Shown here piece after piece: positions 22,590 to 35,523 of a DNA stretch of 64,000 nt (position 1 is the first letter of the stretch; each line of letters opens with the position of its first letter). The notes beneath the pieces are model-generated. The model worked only from the letters and a program-made list of their open reading frames with translations. It was not told where the DNA came from and searched no databases. This DNA is from Petaurus breviceps papuanus (lineage: Eukaryota > Chordata > Mammalia > Diprotodontia > Petauridae): positions 5,610,271-5,674,270 of the forward strand of contig JAMXIF010000043.1 in NCBI GenBank assembly GCA_028583685.1, read 5' to 3'. Position numbers and translations under genes: made by a program.

Positions 22590-23110
22590 AAGAATATCTT
22601 AAATGTGAAGCCAAGGTGATGACAGAACATGAAGCAGATTGGGGGAAGGTTAAGTTGCTTAGTCTACTTGAAGCACAGTTTATATGTGTACAAAAGTAGT
22701 GGAAAAGAAATAGAAAATGTGAATGCCAGATGTTGAGTTTTATCCAGTAGGCCATAGGGAGACATTGAAGGGTACTGAGTTGTCCAGTGACATGATTAGA
22801 ATACTTTAAGGAAATTAATCTACAGGGTAAACTTGGACTGTTCCAGCAGGTTTTTGGTTCAGACATGGGATATGAGGGGAAAAAAGGAAAAGTTCTGGAG
22901 CAGCCATTGTTGAGAAGACCATACAGAATCAAGGCAAAAAGTAGTTATTAAATGCTTGTTCTGTGTCAAGCACTATGCTAAGTACTGAGAAAATAAATAT
23001 AAGCAGAAAGAATGATGATCATTGTCCTCAAGGAATTTACATCTGAAAGGGGAAAGATAACACATATAAGGAACCTGAATGGGATTGAGGTATGTTCTGG
23101 GGCTAGAGAA
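22590..23110 (-). mobile_element. LINE-2 3' region, antisense
   Basis: Antisense L2 order: TGAGTTTTATCCAGTAGGCC, ATAGGGAGACATTGAAGGG, then the terminus ATTAAATGCTTGTTCTGTGT, CAAGCACTATGCTAAGTACT, TTGTCCTCAAGGAATTTACA. Minus-strand frame 22552-22932 is decayed L2. Confidence 0.7.
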
Positions 23111-24695
23111 AGTCCAGAGACTCAGAGTGACAAGTAAAATACTGTGTATGTATTTATTTATTTTTAATTTACGAAATAAAACATTTTTGTAACAGTATAA
23201 TAAAAAAAAGATGATTGTATGTGAAACTGCAAGCTCACTATTCCTTTTAAATATGTAATGAACTATTATGTAAATTTCTTTTTTTTTTCTTTTCTTTTTC
23301 CCTTTCCCACTGTCCTGGAGTCCTACAAGTCCAGGGATGAAGTGAGAAAAGAAGTCTCCAATAATTTTATTTAAAGACAACATCATAACTTTAATAAAAG
23401 CCTTGCCCAACATCATCGAGCATCCAAACTGATGAAATTGTGTAGTAAGCATAGTCTGCTTCAGTCAGGCTATAACCAATATACTTTTATTATTGAACTA
23501 CTAAACCTTTTACATCTTAAGGTAAACTTATAGAGTCAAATCTTTTCAAGGTGAGAGCAGGACCATTGAATCTGATAATCATAGAATATCATAGAATCTT
23601 ATTATTAGAAAACTTAAAGTTCCTCTAGTCCAGCCAAATACTAGACTATAAGGATAAAAATGAAATAAAGTAACTAGTTATATGGCTCTCAGACACAGAT
23701 AAACTTAAACAAATAAAGCAATCATAAACCTAGAGATTAGGAAAAAAATTCCTCTGAATTATCTCTCTTTGCAAGAGATTCCAAATACTTTGTTCTGTAA
23801 GAGGAAAAAAAGAGTTTAGTCATCCCCTTTCTTTACACATTTTAAATTCAAAAAACAATCATGAGTAAACAATTGAAATATGACCATGAGGTGATTCACA
23901 ACATTCAAAATTTCATTTGCCACAGCCTTCAAGATAAGCATGGACCAAGTTACCCTCCCATCCTCTTCCAGATGAAAGGGGTTGGATCCTCAATGTTTTA
24001 ATGGTATACCAGACACATAGATAGTAGATCTTACTCTGTAGGTTATCTTGCATTGAGATTTAAATATTTCCTTTACAGAGCTATAAACATCTTATTTCTT
24101 CCTTGCCACAGAAAACAAGCATTTTTATGCTTTTCCAAATTAGCCCTTGGGTTCCCATTTATCCCTCAACTATCTCAGATAAATGGGGTCACATTGGGCC
24201 CTTGCCTTCCATTTGATTAGCCTTAACTATTTATTTTCTGCCATTCACATTTATAACTGGGCAGTAAAAGAAAGGTTTAATGGCCCAGTAGTCCAGAATG
24301 GGAAATCATCCAGCTAGTGAGGCATTGAAGACATCAAATTAGCAGCAGTACTGATCCATTCTCTCCTCACTCGACATCTGTCTACAAGTGCTCATGGCTC
24401 AGAATGTTAGCTCTCTTTGTCTTAGGCTTCACTTCTTTGCTTCTGTGAAGCCCAGGAATTTTTCATTCATTCCTATTTTCCATTTTTCCATTCCATGGTT
24501 GCCCTTTTGGCAACTTGTTATATGGAAGATGTTGCCCAGCTGTCTATGGCCATGCCTCTGCACACAAGGGGGGTAACTGCTCTGACCTGAATTGAGCAAT
24601 CACCTCAGTTAAGCAACTGGTTGATTAAGACTGAATTTTCTTTTTACACGAAGTGACTGGTTGTTTGACTAAATTGATTGGTCAATTTAGGCAGA
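23111..24695. other. No gene seen; MIR scrap
   Basis: A scrap at 23578-23635 (ATCATAGAATCTTATTATTA, GTTCCTCTAGTCCA) belongs to the MIR/THER family. The rest is AT-rich without assignable content. The 159-residue minus frame at 22973-23452 begins in L2 and has no domain. Confidence 0.4.
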
Positions 24696-24707
24696 GTGAA
24701 TGAATGT

Positions 24708-24935
24708 CGTATGGTGTAGTGGAAAGAGCACTGAGTCAGAAGTCGAAGAATGCTGGAGAGAGCAGCAGAGCCAGGGGGGCCCTAGAATTCAGCAAATCTC
24801 ATGGTATTATACAACAAAAAACAAAGGCCAAGGGAAGGGAAGGGAGCCATGGATTCCAAACCTAGCTTTGCCTTAATTGTTCAAGTTACCTGGGACAAGG
24901 CATTCAAAGTCTTTAGGTCTTAATTTTCCCATAAA
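24708..24935 (+). mobile_element. MIR SINE, sense, disrupted
   Basis: GTATGGTGTAGTGGAAAGAG, CACTGAGTCAGAAGTCGAAG opens a MIR. About 100 unrelated bases interrupt it. CCAAACCTAGCTTTGCCTTA and ACCTGGGACAAGGCATTCAA then read as its tail. Confidence 0.55.
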
Positions 24936-25760
24936 AAGAAATAAAATATGTAGGAATTCTTAATCTGGTGTCCATGAAATTAAAAAAGGGGGGTGGTTTC
25001 TGTATTTCAAAGTAATTGTTTTACTTCAAAATCCTATTTATTTTATTCTATGCATTTAAAATATTATTCTGAGGAGCTGTCCACAGACTTCATCAGCCTG
25101 CCAAAGGGGTCTCAATATAGGGGGGGAAAAGTTGCAGAAGTAGGATTACTTATAAGTCAACTGCACTTTATTAGTGATTGAAAATAACACCTGGATTCAG
25201 CCTAAAACTTCAATCACTTAACTAGCGTGAATATTTAAAATGCAGGTTTGTCATGATAGCATATGCCAAGTTTAGAGTGATACAAGAGGTAGAGTTTAGA
25301 CTGAAGCCTTCAGCACATATCCTGTACTTCTCTCTCCTCTTAAGCATTGTCTATGAAAAAAAGCAGTGACTAAAAAGTACCCAATTTAAAAATCTAGCCA
25401 TCAGAGTAATAACTCTCTCTTAGCTCATAATACATGTCCAGTAGAGTTTTCTGATACCATCCCATATCCAAAGATTTACATGTCCTCATCAGCTCTCAAT
25501 TTCTTCTTTTTAATTTTTTTTCACTAACAAATAAGGGTATGCTAGTATATGTTTAACAAGCAGCTCTCTGAAACAAAAAAACACTTTTAAGAGTAATTTG
25601 AATTATTAATATTTTCTTCATCATTTTCTAAAGTATATACAATAAACAAATCATCAACTAGAGCATTTGAGGATTTCTAAGTAGTAAATGCTCACACTGA
25701 TAATTTAGCAATTGGTTCTCAAGAGCAAGTAAAAGCTGACATCAGCACAGCACTGCAAGT
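24936..25760. other. No gene seen
   Basis: AT-rich; no repeat or frame recognised. Confidence 0.4.
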
Positions 25761-26170
25761 ATTTATTTTTTCTTCCTTTTACCTTTACTCCCTTACACTG
25801 GAAAAACAAATTGAAAAAAAAAACCTTTGTAACAAATATATGTAGCCACGCAAGATATATCCATATTGTCCATGTAAAAAATGATCATCCTGAATAAAGC
25901 CTCTCTATCAGAAAATGGTTCCATGTTTCAACACTGGCCACGTGAAATCATGACTGGTCACTGCATTCATTGATCAGAGAAAGTTATCTTTTGAAGGTGT
26001 TTATCATTACATATAAACTGTTCTCCTCATTGTGCTCACTTGACTATTGCTTGATATAAGTCTTCCTAAATTTCTCTCAAAATATCTCTTTTATCATGGG
26101 GTATTTGTTGTATTCATACCATACATTGTTTAGCTATTCCCCAATCCTCCTCATGAATATGCAGTGTCAT
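25760..26170 (-). mobile_element. LINE-1 3' UTR and ORF2 end, antisense
   Basis: AACCTTTGTAACAAATATAT, GTAGCCACGCAAGATATATC, CATATTGTCCATGTAAAAAA, then TAAACTGTTCTCCTCATTGT, GCTCACTTGACTATTGC and AGCTATTCCCCAATCCTCC: the antisense of marsupial L1 3' ends. Confidence 0.7.
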
Positions 26171-26269
26171 GTAATTCAAATGATTACAGATCTATAGCTA
26201 GTGAAGACCATAGAGGTAATCTCAGCTCTTTATATTACAAATGATGAGAACTGAAGAAGGATAGATTGA

Positions 26270-26332
26270 ATATATATGTCTATATATGTATGTATATATA
26301 TATTGTGTGTATAATATATATATATATATATG
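26270..26332. repeat. (TA)n / TATG simple repeat
   Basis: TATATATGTATG-type run followed by pure TA. Confidence 0.9.
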
Positions 26333-26706
26333 CATAGTTGCAGCCAAGAATAATTCACTCAGAAAAACTGAGTATAATTTTGTAAGGGAAAATCAGATTT
26401 TTGATGAGATAAAGAACCTTCAAATATTCCTGATGCAAAGATCAGAGCTGCATAGAAAATTTAAAATTCAAATGCATGAGTGAAGAGAACCATACAAAGA
26501 TAACCATAAATGAATAATGAATGATAAAAGACTAAATAAGGGTTAAGCACTTGCATTAAAATATGGGGAGTTGATACACATATGTCCTTTGAACCCCAGA
26601 ATCATCAGGGGTCATCAAGGAAGGTCAATCACAGAAGTCCGGAAAGTGGTTCTATTATGTCTTAAAAATGTCCATAATGGAAAGAAAGAGAAAGAATAAT
26701 ACACCT

Positions 26707-26857
26707 GGGGGCAGCTAGGTGGTGTAGTGAATAGAGCACCTAACCTGGAGTCAGGAAGACCTGAGTTCAAATTTGACCTCAGACAATTTAACACAAAAAC
26801 TAGCCCTATGACCTTGGGCAAGTCACTTAAATCCAATTGCCCTCAAAAAAAAAAAAA
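26707..26857 (+). mobile_element. tRNA-derived marsupial SINE
   Basis: GGGGGCAGCTAGGTGGTGTA, GACCTGAGTTCAAATTTGAC, GGGCAAGTCACTTAAATCCA then poly(A). Flanks GAATAATACACCT (26694-26706) and GAAGAATATACCT (26858-26870) form an 11/13 TSD, so it is older than the copies at 6407 or 35371. Confidence 0.9.
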
Positions 26858-27474
26858 GAAGAATATACCTAAGTGGAAGGGAAAGGAGTTTACTAAAAAT
26901 TATTTTACATAATTAGGGCATAAAAATAATCATTTTATAAGCAAGGAGAAAGGAGGAGGGCTGGGGAAAGGGTCTAATCCTAGAATCTCACTTTCACTTG
27001 AACTGGTCAAAAGAAGGAAGAGTACACAGACAGTTGAATACAAAAATGCATTTCATTTAAGACAAAAAGATGTAGAAAATGGGAGAAGGGGGATGGAGAA
27101 TTAGAGGGAGGATAAGTTAAAGGAAAGATGAGTCCTAAGCAAACAAACTTGAAGGATCTATAAAATAACTTAAAGAACTTTTTGAGGTGGCAAAAATGTG
27201 AATGTGAGGGGGCTCCCATAAATTAGTCATTGGATGAGTAAGTTATGGTATTTCAAGGTAGGCTCTTGCTGAACCTTATTAGTATAGTAACCAACTGCAT
27301 TTCCAGAAGAGTATACATATATTTGGCTACCAACTGTCTGATAAAGAGTTGGAAGACTCAGAATGCAGAATGAGACAATGTTTCCTTTTGGACATAACCA
27401 ATGTGGAAAAAGTTGTTTTGATCAAGTACATATTTTGTAACACATTTAGTGTTTTCCTCTGCTCTCAATTACAA

Positions 27475-27735
27475 GGATGAGGAGTGCTGCACTTGGAATA
27501 TAGATAGATATAGATATCAATCTCTCTTTCTCCCTATATATACATATATGTATGTGCATTTATACACACACATACACATACATGCATACACACATAAATA
27601 CGTACATATATGGGTGTGTATATATGCATTGTACATGTGTGCATATGTGTATTCATATATCTATATCTATGTGTGTATGTGTGTGTGTGTGTGTATAAAG
27701 ACAGAGACAGAGAGTGAGGAGGGAAGGGGGGAGAG
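27475..27735. repeat. CATA/GTGT simple-repeat tract
   Basis: TAGATAGATATAGATA, then CACACATACACATACATG-type and GTGTGTATGTGTG-type units, then a GAGA-rich end. The 99-residue frame 27449-27748 is an artefact. Confidence 0.9.
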
Positions 27736-27749
27736 AGAGTTGTTTTAAG

Positions 27750-28985
27750 GAAATTGTGATAAAATAATTCTTTGTTTAAGGATCTTTTTAAGCCCCCAAA
27801 TTATATTTCACAACCTCAATCAAATAAAGTCTTGCTATTTCACAAAGAAGCCTTGATTGTTACATGAAACATTACTGAGACTTTACGTATTTTCCCCTTG
27901 CAAATGAAAAAGGGGTGGAGGGAATCAAGGATCTAATGCTGCTTAATAATCGTTTATGAGGAAGAGAATGTCATTTTAATTGTTTTGTTTTTGTTTTGTT
28001 TTTTTAGTTAATTTCAAGTAATCTTCATTGTCTTCATCTATAACAATGCTTATTTCCTTGCCAAACATTATTATGTTTCATATGACAATCCTCTGCCTAA
28101 GAAATTGGACATCACGCCTCTAGCAAAAGACTGATTCCTAGCCACTCTTTCACAGTTTGATGATGATAGCAGAATGCTTAGTATTTACTGAAATTTCCTA
28201 TAGTTCTGTCCAACACATCATAGGAAAATAGGTTCAATTTGCCAATGAATAGTTCTGCTACTATTTTAGGAAATCTACAATTTCTCTAAATGCAATTAAA
28301 TTAAATAAATTTAAGTTTGTTTAATGCCAGACATTCATTTATAGCATTGAAAAAGCTTTCAAGATTCATTGTTTCCTAGTATGTACTGTTTGCCTCCCAA
28401 TGATTCATTATTTTGATGAATTCCCAACTTTTGACCTCATAATCACTCTATTCAAAATTTTAAAAGTTACATTTTCACAAGATGTTACTTATTAATTCAG
28501 TAGTGCTAGTAAATTATTTTCATCATAATATCATGTATGTACCACTTGAAATGCCAATGCACATATTCAAAAGTATACTATTTATTCAATGCAGAAAAGA
28601 TACACTTGTTTATTTATTATTGTATACTGCCTGTTTTGCTGAAGCAAAAATAAAGATCAATATAACAATGAGTGGACATCTATTTGGAGAGTGCTTGCAA
28701 CAATTTCCTCCCACAGGAGTCCATGGACATACAAATCTGGAACCATTGATTTATCTAGTTAACTTATCTGCTTCTTTCTTCCAGATAGTGAGGGATCATG
28801 TAGACACAGCCAAAAGGAAATACAAGGATTGAGCTGTAGGTAGATCTCTAGACAAACCCAAACAATTATCAGCATTTTCTGACTCTTAATCAGGAAAGTT
28901 CCTCTACCTCTAACAAAGACAGCTAAGAGACTAGGGAAGGTATTGTCAAGGATGTAGCTATCACTGACCTAGTGAAACAGAATTA
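27750..28985. other. No gene or named repeat seen
   Basis: The 116-residue plus frame at 28482-28832 has no known motif. AT-rich throughout. Confidence 0.35.
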
Positions 28986-28987
28986 TA

Positions 28988-29170
28988 GGATCACAGATAT
29001 GGAACAAAAAAGGACCCCAAAGGCCATCTAGTACAACTCTCTCATTTTACAAATGAGGAAACTGAGGTTTAATGAAGTTAAGTGATTTCTCTAAGGTTAA
29101 ACAACAAAAACAAAGCAGAGTAGAATCAAAACCATATTACTACAACCCCAAAACTTGTTTTGTTTCCATT
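28988..29170 (-). mobile_element. MIR/THER-type SINE, antisense
   Basis: AGGATCACAGATATGGAACA, CCAAAGGCCATCTAGTACAA, CATTTTACAAATGAGGAAAC, TGAGGTTTAATGAAGTTAAG. Confidence 0.8.
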
Positions 29171-30425
29171 ATATCACATTGTCCAATTCCTTGTTTCATG
29201 CTAAATTCTAAAGCCCACTCCCCCACTCCCCTGCCTAAGTTTCTCTCCATGTATCACATGAGATAATATGCTAAAAACCCGTAAGATAAAAAACATCCAT
29301 GTAAAAACCCATCATAGTTGTGTTATATTGCACACTGAAGTTTCCTCTGCTTCTTTGACTCTTTTCCCCTCAACTTCCTGACACCATAGCCAATTTTCCA
29401 TGGTGTGTCTCATTTTAGATAGACTGGCTCAGGACCCTGAGCCAAACTGCTTTAATATATGATAATAATAGGTAGCTTCATGAAGGAGATTAAGAAAGAA
29501 TAATTACTTCCTCAGAATTATGATCAACAACTGCTCACTTTCTTTTCCCTTGTCTTCTTGATTGTAGTGAGATTTCTACAAACCTCCAGTTTCAGTCATG
29601 TTCCCCTTCTTTTAAAACTGAGTCTTTTTTCAACCCCAGGGGATATAAGAGAAGAAGCTATGTTTTGGAACAATGTCCATAGGCTGTAGCTTCATTGAGA
29701 ATAAAGATGGGGTAGAACAGCCAGACTCTCAGATATCTCCCAGAAGACCTAACATTTCTTGCCTGAGAGCTGACAGCTCTTAATCTTTATGCACCTTCAG
29801 AGACTGCTTCTCTCTAGGGTTTATTTTGTGGATTCTCTTAGCACAAAAGGCAGCATCCTCATAAACGCAGTGTCTTCTGGTCCTTGCCTGACACTGACAT
29901 TTGAGAATATGATTAAAAGAGGTCCAACATGATTCCAGAAAATGGGGTTAAGTCCCTTAAAGAAAACATGATTGAATTGCCACATGGGCATACAGTTATT
30001 CAGAGGAACTTTGACAAATATGTAGACTGATGAAGTATTATAATTTGAGGAATTATAACTATCCCATTTATCCTTCAAAGAACATTTTTAGGAACACTTT
30101 GACTTAGGGTATTTTTCTCTTCAGAGTGTCCTTGTCAAAAAACAAGCATTTTCTCTTGTGGGTGGAGGTGAGGATGGTAAGGATGTTGTAATTAATTATC
30201 ACTCATCACAGACTTAGTGTTGGATTATTTTATTAGTTACTGGAAATACAATTTCAGGGATTTCAGTGAATAAAACACAGGAAAAGTAAAGTTTGCTGGG
30301 AGGACAGGTTAAAAAAGACAAAAGTAGCAAAAAGATAAGTCTAGGGGTAGTATTATATCCATTTATTACCATATCAGTTGTTCAATGGTCACCGGGCATG
30401 GTGAAAGTGTGTGAAAGGGAAAGGC
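29171..30425. other. No gene seen
   Basis: An 85-residue minus frame (29821-30078) contains FFKGLNPIFWNHVG, faintly like a mitochondrial-carrier helix, but the match is too weak to call. Confidence 0.35.
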
Positions 30426-30585
30426 ATAATAGAGTTCTATACTCAGAGTCAACAGACCTAAATTAAAATCCTGCCTCAGAATACTGATGGTAATAGTACT
30501 CATCTTTTTAGTTTTTGTGAGGATTGAGTAAGATGAAAACAAAACACTTTGTAAACTTATATGGCCTGTGATAACAATATATTGT
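30425..30585 (+). mobile_element. MIR SINE, sense
   Basis: GAGTTCTATACTCAGAGTCA, ACAGACCTAAATTAAAATCC, TGCCTCAGA, GTGAGGATTGAGTAAGATGA, CACTTTGTAAACTTATATGG. Confidence 0.65.
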
Positions 30586-30794
30586 TATTTTTGTTTTTAT
30601 TATTATTATTATTTACCTTTTGACTTTCCCTACTGTTCTTTGAAATGTCATCATTAAAAAGGATGGTAAGTACCTCCAAGGTCCTAGAAGGACCATTGGT
30701 GGTAGCAGAAATAGAATAAGGAAGTAGGGAGTGTACCTAAGAGAGTAAGCTATGCCAGTATTCAGGAATGGTATAAAAATCATCCATTTGGAAC

Positions 30795-30935
30795 AAATTA
30801 TCATCTAATCCAAACTCCCTTGTGAACATCTAAGACCCAAAGAACTGAAATGGCTTGCCCAGGTTGTATAGAGAAGCAGTGTCTCTACCCAGATGATTGG
30901 GTAGCCCTCTTTCCTCTATATGACACTACCAGGAC
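30795..30935 (-). mobile_element. MIR/THER SINE fragment, antisense
   Basis: TTATCATCTAATCCAAACTC, AAGACCCAAAGAACTGAAAT, GGCTTGCCCAGGTTGTATAG. Confidence 0.6.
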
Positions 30936-31249
30936 TAGCTAATACCTAAACCCTGGCCCAACACCTTTTGGGACAGATTGAACTTAGAGATCAGGAACAA
31001 GTAGAAAACTGAGAATCTTCATTGTCAGTAGGAATTTGAAAAAACAAGAAGGGATGGTAAACTGGCAAGATTTTAGAGATCTATTATCAAATTATCAATT
31101 TATCAATTATCAAAATATTCAGATGGGAATTAGGGGACTCATATACATGCCTGCAAAGTATGAGAACATGGGTGTACCTAAGCCCAAATATGTGATCAGT
31201 GGAGTGGCTACAACTGGTTGAAAAACAAAAGAATGTATAGCTCATTGTG

Positions 31250-31745
31250 TAGGGGCATAATAGCTTTTATGTGGCCTTGTTCAAATTGTATCTGGAATTT
31301 AGTTAAATCTTGAGAATATCAGTTAAAAAAAGGAATCTATAAGAAGGAGACATAGATCAGGACAGTGAAGAGATTTGAAAATATACCCATATGGAAATCA
31401 ATTAAAGTCTGAAGACGTTTAGCCTAGAAAAATGCTTAGGGGTGACAGGCTATTTATACGAAAGCATTTGATGAGTTGTCATGTGGAAGAGGCATTATGT
31501 TTACTCTACTTTGTTTGAAAGAGAAGAACTACAAATAAAGAGAAAACATAAAGCAGATTTCAGCTCAATGTAAGTATAACAATAAGTACCTTGCATTTCA
31601 TTACATAGGTAAAAGTGTCCTCAATAGTAGAATAGGCTGCTTGAAGATATAATGCCCTTTCTCCCCTTTCCACCCTCAATCCCCTGAGGCCTTCTAGCAA
31701 CCATTGATCACCACCTATAATATTCTCAACTCTCTTCAATATCTT
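31250..31745 (+). mobile_element. CR1/L3 LINE fragment, sense
   Basis: Matches the CR1-lineage ORF2 end/3' UTR: AGACGTTTAGCCTAGAAAAA, TGAGTTGTCATGTGGAAGAG, GCATTATGTTTACTCTACTT, GAGAAGAACTACAAATAAAG. In CR1/L3 this block reads 'FSLEKRR.RGD'. Very diverged. Confidence 0.65.
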
Positions 31746-31974
31746 GATCAAGTATTTGTTAGATGCTCTACACCCTCCTTAAATTAGTATTCCAAAGACA
31801 TTGAATGGATCCATTCAGAGTGATCCATCACTGGGTAGTTTGGGAAGGAAGTTCTTATTCAAGAACAACAAATTCACCTGGAGGAGCTGTAGGATTGCTT
31901 TTAAATCAGACTGTACAATTCTTTATAACCATATATCCATGTGGAGTCTTAGATTAAGGAAACCACAGGAAGAT

Positions 31975-32110
31975 CATGGATTTAGAGCTAGAAAAGAACA
32001 TAGGGGTCCTTTAGTCTAAGAACCTCCTTTTAGAGATAAGAGATATGAGTTCTAGAGAGGTTGAATAGTATGTTAAATAATCATGTAATAAGTCTCATAA
32101 GAATACTAGA
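31975..32110 (-). mobile_element. MIR/THER SINE fragment, antisense
   Basis: CATGGATTTAGAGCTAGAAA, GGGGTCCTTTAGTCTAAGAA, GTTCTAGAGAGGTTGAATAG. Confidence 0.6.
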
Positions 32111-32925
32111 GCTTCAAGTAAACTGTGCCATTCCTTCTTGAATTTGAAGTATTCTGCTAAATTGACATGATGGTAACATTTGGCTGGTTTGTAAGCTTTC
32201 ATACAAGAAAGATGACTGGACAGACTTTATCATTCCAAATAAAAAACTCCTTGAATACACTCATGTTATGGCTTATACCCAAATTCCAGAAGCTATAGAA
32301 TAATTGGCTAAAGTTAACAGTAGTTCAACAGATCTGATTACTCATAAATTTTTAAATGTGCCTCAAGAAAGAATTAGCTCATTAACTAGATTATTGAAAT
32401 CCTAAATTCATTCACTGGAAATGCTAATAAGTATTTATCTCTGAAAGTCCTAATTTAATAATAACACTAAAGACAAAAAATAGTTAACTTGGATTCTCAG
32501 ATTCTTTTTTCATTGTATCGATCTCCCCCTATTTTTTCCTGACCTTTCTTTGCACTAGCTACACTTTGAACATGTCCATGTTTCCACTATTTTCAACAAA
32601 CCAATCAATGATCTAATCCTCAACTGATCACTTTTCACCCTATATCTTTTTTTACCCTATAGATACAAACTCTTATTGGTGTAGGGGAGGAAAATAAGAA
32701 AGCATGGGAAAAAACATGACAGATCTAAGGATGAGGGAAAGTTTTACAAATAAACAAGAAGTAGAGAGGATTACAAGAAGTAAAGTTTGATAATGTGAAC
32801 TCAATTTTTTTTTTCTGCACAAATTAAGCCAATGAGGTCAAAATTAGAACGATATCAGGGAATTGAGAAAAAATACAGCAGGTTTCTCTGATAATGTCCT
32901 CTTTTCCCAAATATCTGGGAAACTG
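32111..32925. other. No gene seen
   Basis: AT-rich sequence lying upstream of the L1 3' half; nothing recognised. Confidence 0.4.
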
Positions 32926-32929
32926 AGGT

Positions 32930-33895
32930 GAATTTGTGCAAAAAAAAAGATCCATTCCTCAACTGATAAATGATAAAATGATATGAGCAAGCAGTTTTCA
33001 GATGAGGAAACCCTAAGCTATCGATAGTCATGTAAAAATGCTATAAATCACTAATAATTTGAAAAAGTCAAATTAAAAGTCAAGTTAAAATGACTCTAAG
33101 ATACCACCTCTTACCTATCAGGTTGGCTAACATGATAGAAAAAATGACAAATGCTGGAGGGGATGTGGAAAAATAGGAACACTGATGCACTGTTGTTTGA
33201 ATTGTGAACTGGTTCCATGAATCTGGAAAACAATTTGGAATTAGGTCTAAAGGACTATAAAACTGTTCATACTCTTTGACCCAGCAACCATTAGTAGAGC
33301 TCAGAAAAGGATCTATATTTACAAAATAATATTTATGACAGTTCTTTTTTGTAGTGGCAAAGAATTGGAAATTGAGGGAATGTCCACCCATTGGAGAATG
33401 ACTAAACAAGTTTGGTGTATGACTGTGATAGAATACTATTATGCTATAAGAAAAGATGAGATGAATAGTTTCAGAAAAAAAAACACGTAGAAAGACTTAT
33501 ATGAACTGGTGCAAAGTACAGTGAACAGAACCAGAAGAAAAATGCTCACAGGAACAGCAAAATTATAGTGAAAATCAACTTTGAAAGCTACTCTCATGAG
33601 TTCAATGATCCTTGAAAATTCCAGAAGACTCATGATGAAAAATGCTAGCCACATCCAAAGAAAGAACTGATAAACTCTGAATGCAAATTCAAGCCCAATC
33701 TTTCACCTTTTAAATTGCTCTTGATTATTATTATTTTTTTGCAACATGGCTACTATGGAAATGTGGTTTGTATGCATTCACATGTATAGATATTATATTG
33801 CTTTTTTCTCAGTGGGTGGGAGAGTGGCTGGAAGGAGAGAGAGAATTTCTAACTCAAAATTTCAAAAAAAAACATGTTAAAATAAAAGGAAAAAA
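32930..33895 (+). mobile_element. LINE-1 3' half (ORF2 C-terminus and 3' UTR), sense
   Basis: CAACTGATAAATGATAAAAT, GACAAATGCTGGAGGGGATG, TGGAAAAATAGGAACACTGA, AATTGGAAATTGAGGGAATG, AGTGAACAGAACCAGAAGAA, then 3' UTR and a C/T-poor A-rich end near 33895. Parallel to the L1 at 3985-4980 but from a different subfamily: the 3' UTR carries AATGTGGTTTGTATGCATTC. Inactive. Confidence 0.85.
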
Positions 33896-34176
33896 ATATT
33901 AGATAGATAACCTTTAAAATTGTCTTCTGTCTCTGAAGAAGGAGCACACTTTGTATCTTTTCACTCTATAAGCATGCCAATCAACACAGAAATAGCTAAG
34001 CATTTCTGTTGATCAATAGTTTAATTTTTTTATCTTTCAGAATAAAAGTTAATTCATCCCTAGACCAGAAGCCTGAGTAAATGACTCATTGTATAAATGA
34101 CCTTCTCTGTGGAGAAAGGAGTGAGAAATGGAAAGTCAAAAGTTTCTTTTTTCATTCCTAACAGGATCACAAGCAA

Positions 34177-34182
34177 AAAATT

Positions 34183-34215
<33 letters not shown>

Positions 34216-34218
34216 TAT
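34177..34218. repeat. (CATA)n microsatellite
   Basis: About eight TACA units followed by TATATA. Confidence 0.9.
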
Positions 34219-34489
34219 GCCCCTCATGAAATACCCTCCCCCTGTCCCACATCTCTTTACAGAAATTCATGACTTCCTGTTGACTCTTTATGTTATCATC
34301 CTCTTCTTCCTTCCTGATTACTCTTTTGCATTCCTGCATCCTACTTTCCAAGCTTTGCTTCTATTCTCTGCAGTTCTTTCTGTCTGAAATTCTCTAGTTA
34401 TTTATGTACACTGAAAAAATGACTGTCTTCCAGCTTTTCCCCATTCTTAGCTTGCTTTGTGTCCAAGCCTTTCAACAGAGATTAAGGTA

Positions 34490-35020
34490 GATCTTTTTCT
34501 TTTTAATTTACTCAGTTTTAAAAAAATAAATTCTTCATTTACATGCACACACACACACACACACACACTTACTCACTCACTCTCTCACCCATGAACACAT
34601 GCTTGGTAGGAAAGAATAAAGAAAAAATATCCCCAAAAAACAGTTGTAAAATACTAATCAACATATCAACTAACCACTGAAAGTATATGAAACATTCTAC
34701 ATTAGAAATCAGACTTCTGCAACAGAAAGGAGGTATATTCCTCAGCTTTTCTTGGAAATCAAGATTGATCATTATAATTACAAAGCATTTAGTTGTTTTT
34801 TTTTAAATTTATATTGTAGAAGTCACTATTTGTATAGTGCTTTTCTGGTTTTTACTTCACTTTGCTTCAGTTCACATAAATCATACTTTGTTTCAGCAAA
34901 TTTCAAATGATTTTTTTTTCATTGCATTATACTATCCCATTGCATTCATGTACCAATACCTATTTAACCATACCCCAACTTAAGGCATTCCATAACAGGT
35001 AACATATGGCAGTTAAGGAC
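34490..35020 (-). mobile_element. LINE-1 3' end, antisense, old
   Basis: 34820-35000 carries TTTTCTGGTTTTTACTTCAC, TTTGCTTCAGTTCACATAAA, GCATTATACTATCCCATTGC, AACCATACCCCAACTTAAGG, the antisense of the 'WNTTVL' end of ORF2. The A/T-rich stretch from 34490, with a CA run at 34545-34568, is probably its 3' UTR. Confidence 0.6.
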
Positions 35021-35370
35021 ATCAAAAAATCCTGTAGTTTGAAATGATCCAGGCTGATCCAGACTCTATTTTATTAATTTGTTTTTTTCATCAAATATTT
35101 GATATGAAGCTGTGATAGAAGAATTTCTATATTAGAAGTCATAGCCTAAATCAGATATACTCTTTGGATTCACTCCCAGAAAATGACCATGCCTTGAACA
35201 TTATGAATACAACTACTCTGCTTCCCCTTTGATTTGATTGTGATGACCTTAGTCCCCACTCTCCACCTTTGTCAGAAAATGTCTTCATCTCTTAATTCTC
35301 TGAGAAATAATTCAGTCACACTTATTCAGACCCATCTTCTCTTTCATTGACTATTGAAAGATTGATTATA

Positions 35371-35523
35371 GGGGTGGCCAGGTGGCTCAGCAAGTAAGAG
35401 CACCGGCTCCAGTGTTGGGATGATCTGGATCAAGTCCCGGGCTCAGATACTCAGCACCACACCCAGAAACAACTGGCCGTGTAACCTTGAGCAAGTCACT
35501 TAACCCCAATTGCTTTAAAAAAA
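35371..35523 (+). mobile_element. tRNA-derived marsupial SINE with perfect TSD (young subfamily)
   Basis: GGGGTGGCCAGGTGGCTCAG head, CAGCACCACACCCAGAAACA, ACTGGCCGTGTAACCTTGAG, CAAGTCACTTAACCCCAATT, then an A tail. AAAGATTGATTATA at 35357-35370 recurs exactly at 35524-35537 (14 bp). Shares a distinctive block with the SINE at 60172. Confidence 0.95.

Noticed and set aside
22973-23452. 159-residue minus-strand open frame
   Set aside because: It starts in antisense L2 and crosses A/T-runs; the composition is that of random AT-rich sequence.
28482-28832. 116-residue plus frame
   Set aside because: No domain, no start context or splice evidence; expected by chance in AT-rich DNA of this length.
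29821-30078. Minus frame with FFKGLNPIFWNHVG, considered as a mitochondrial carrier relic
   Set aside because: Only a short helix-like resemblance; no signature PX[DE]XX[RK] motif and no wider homology, TSD or tail.
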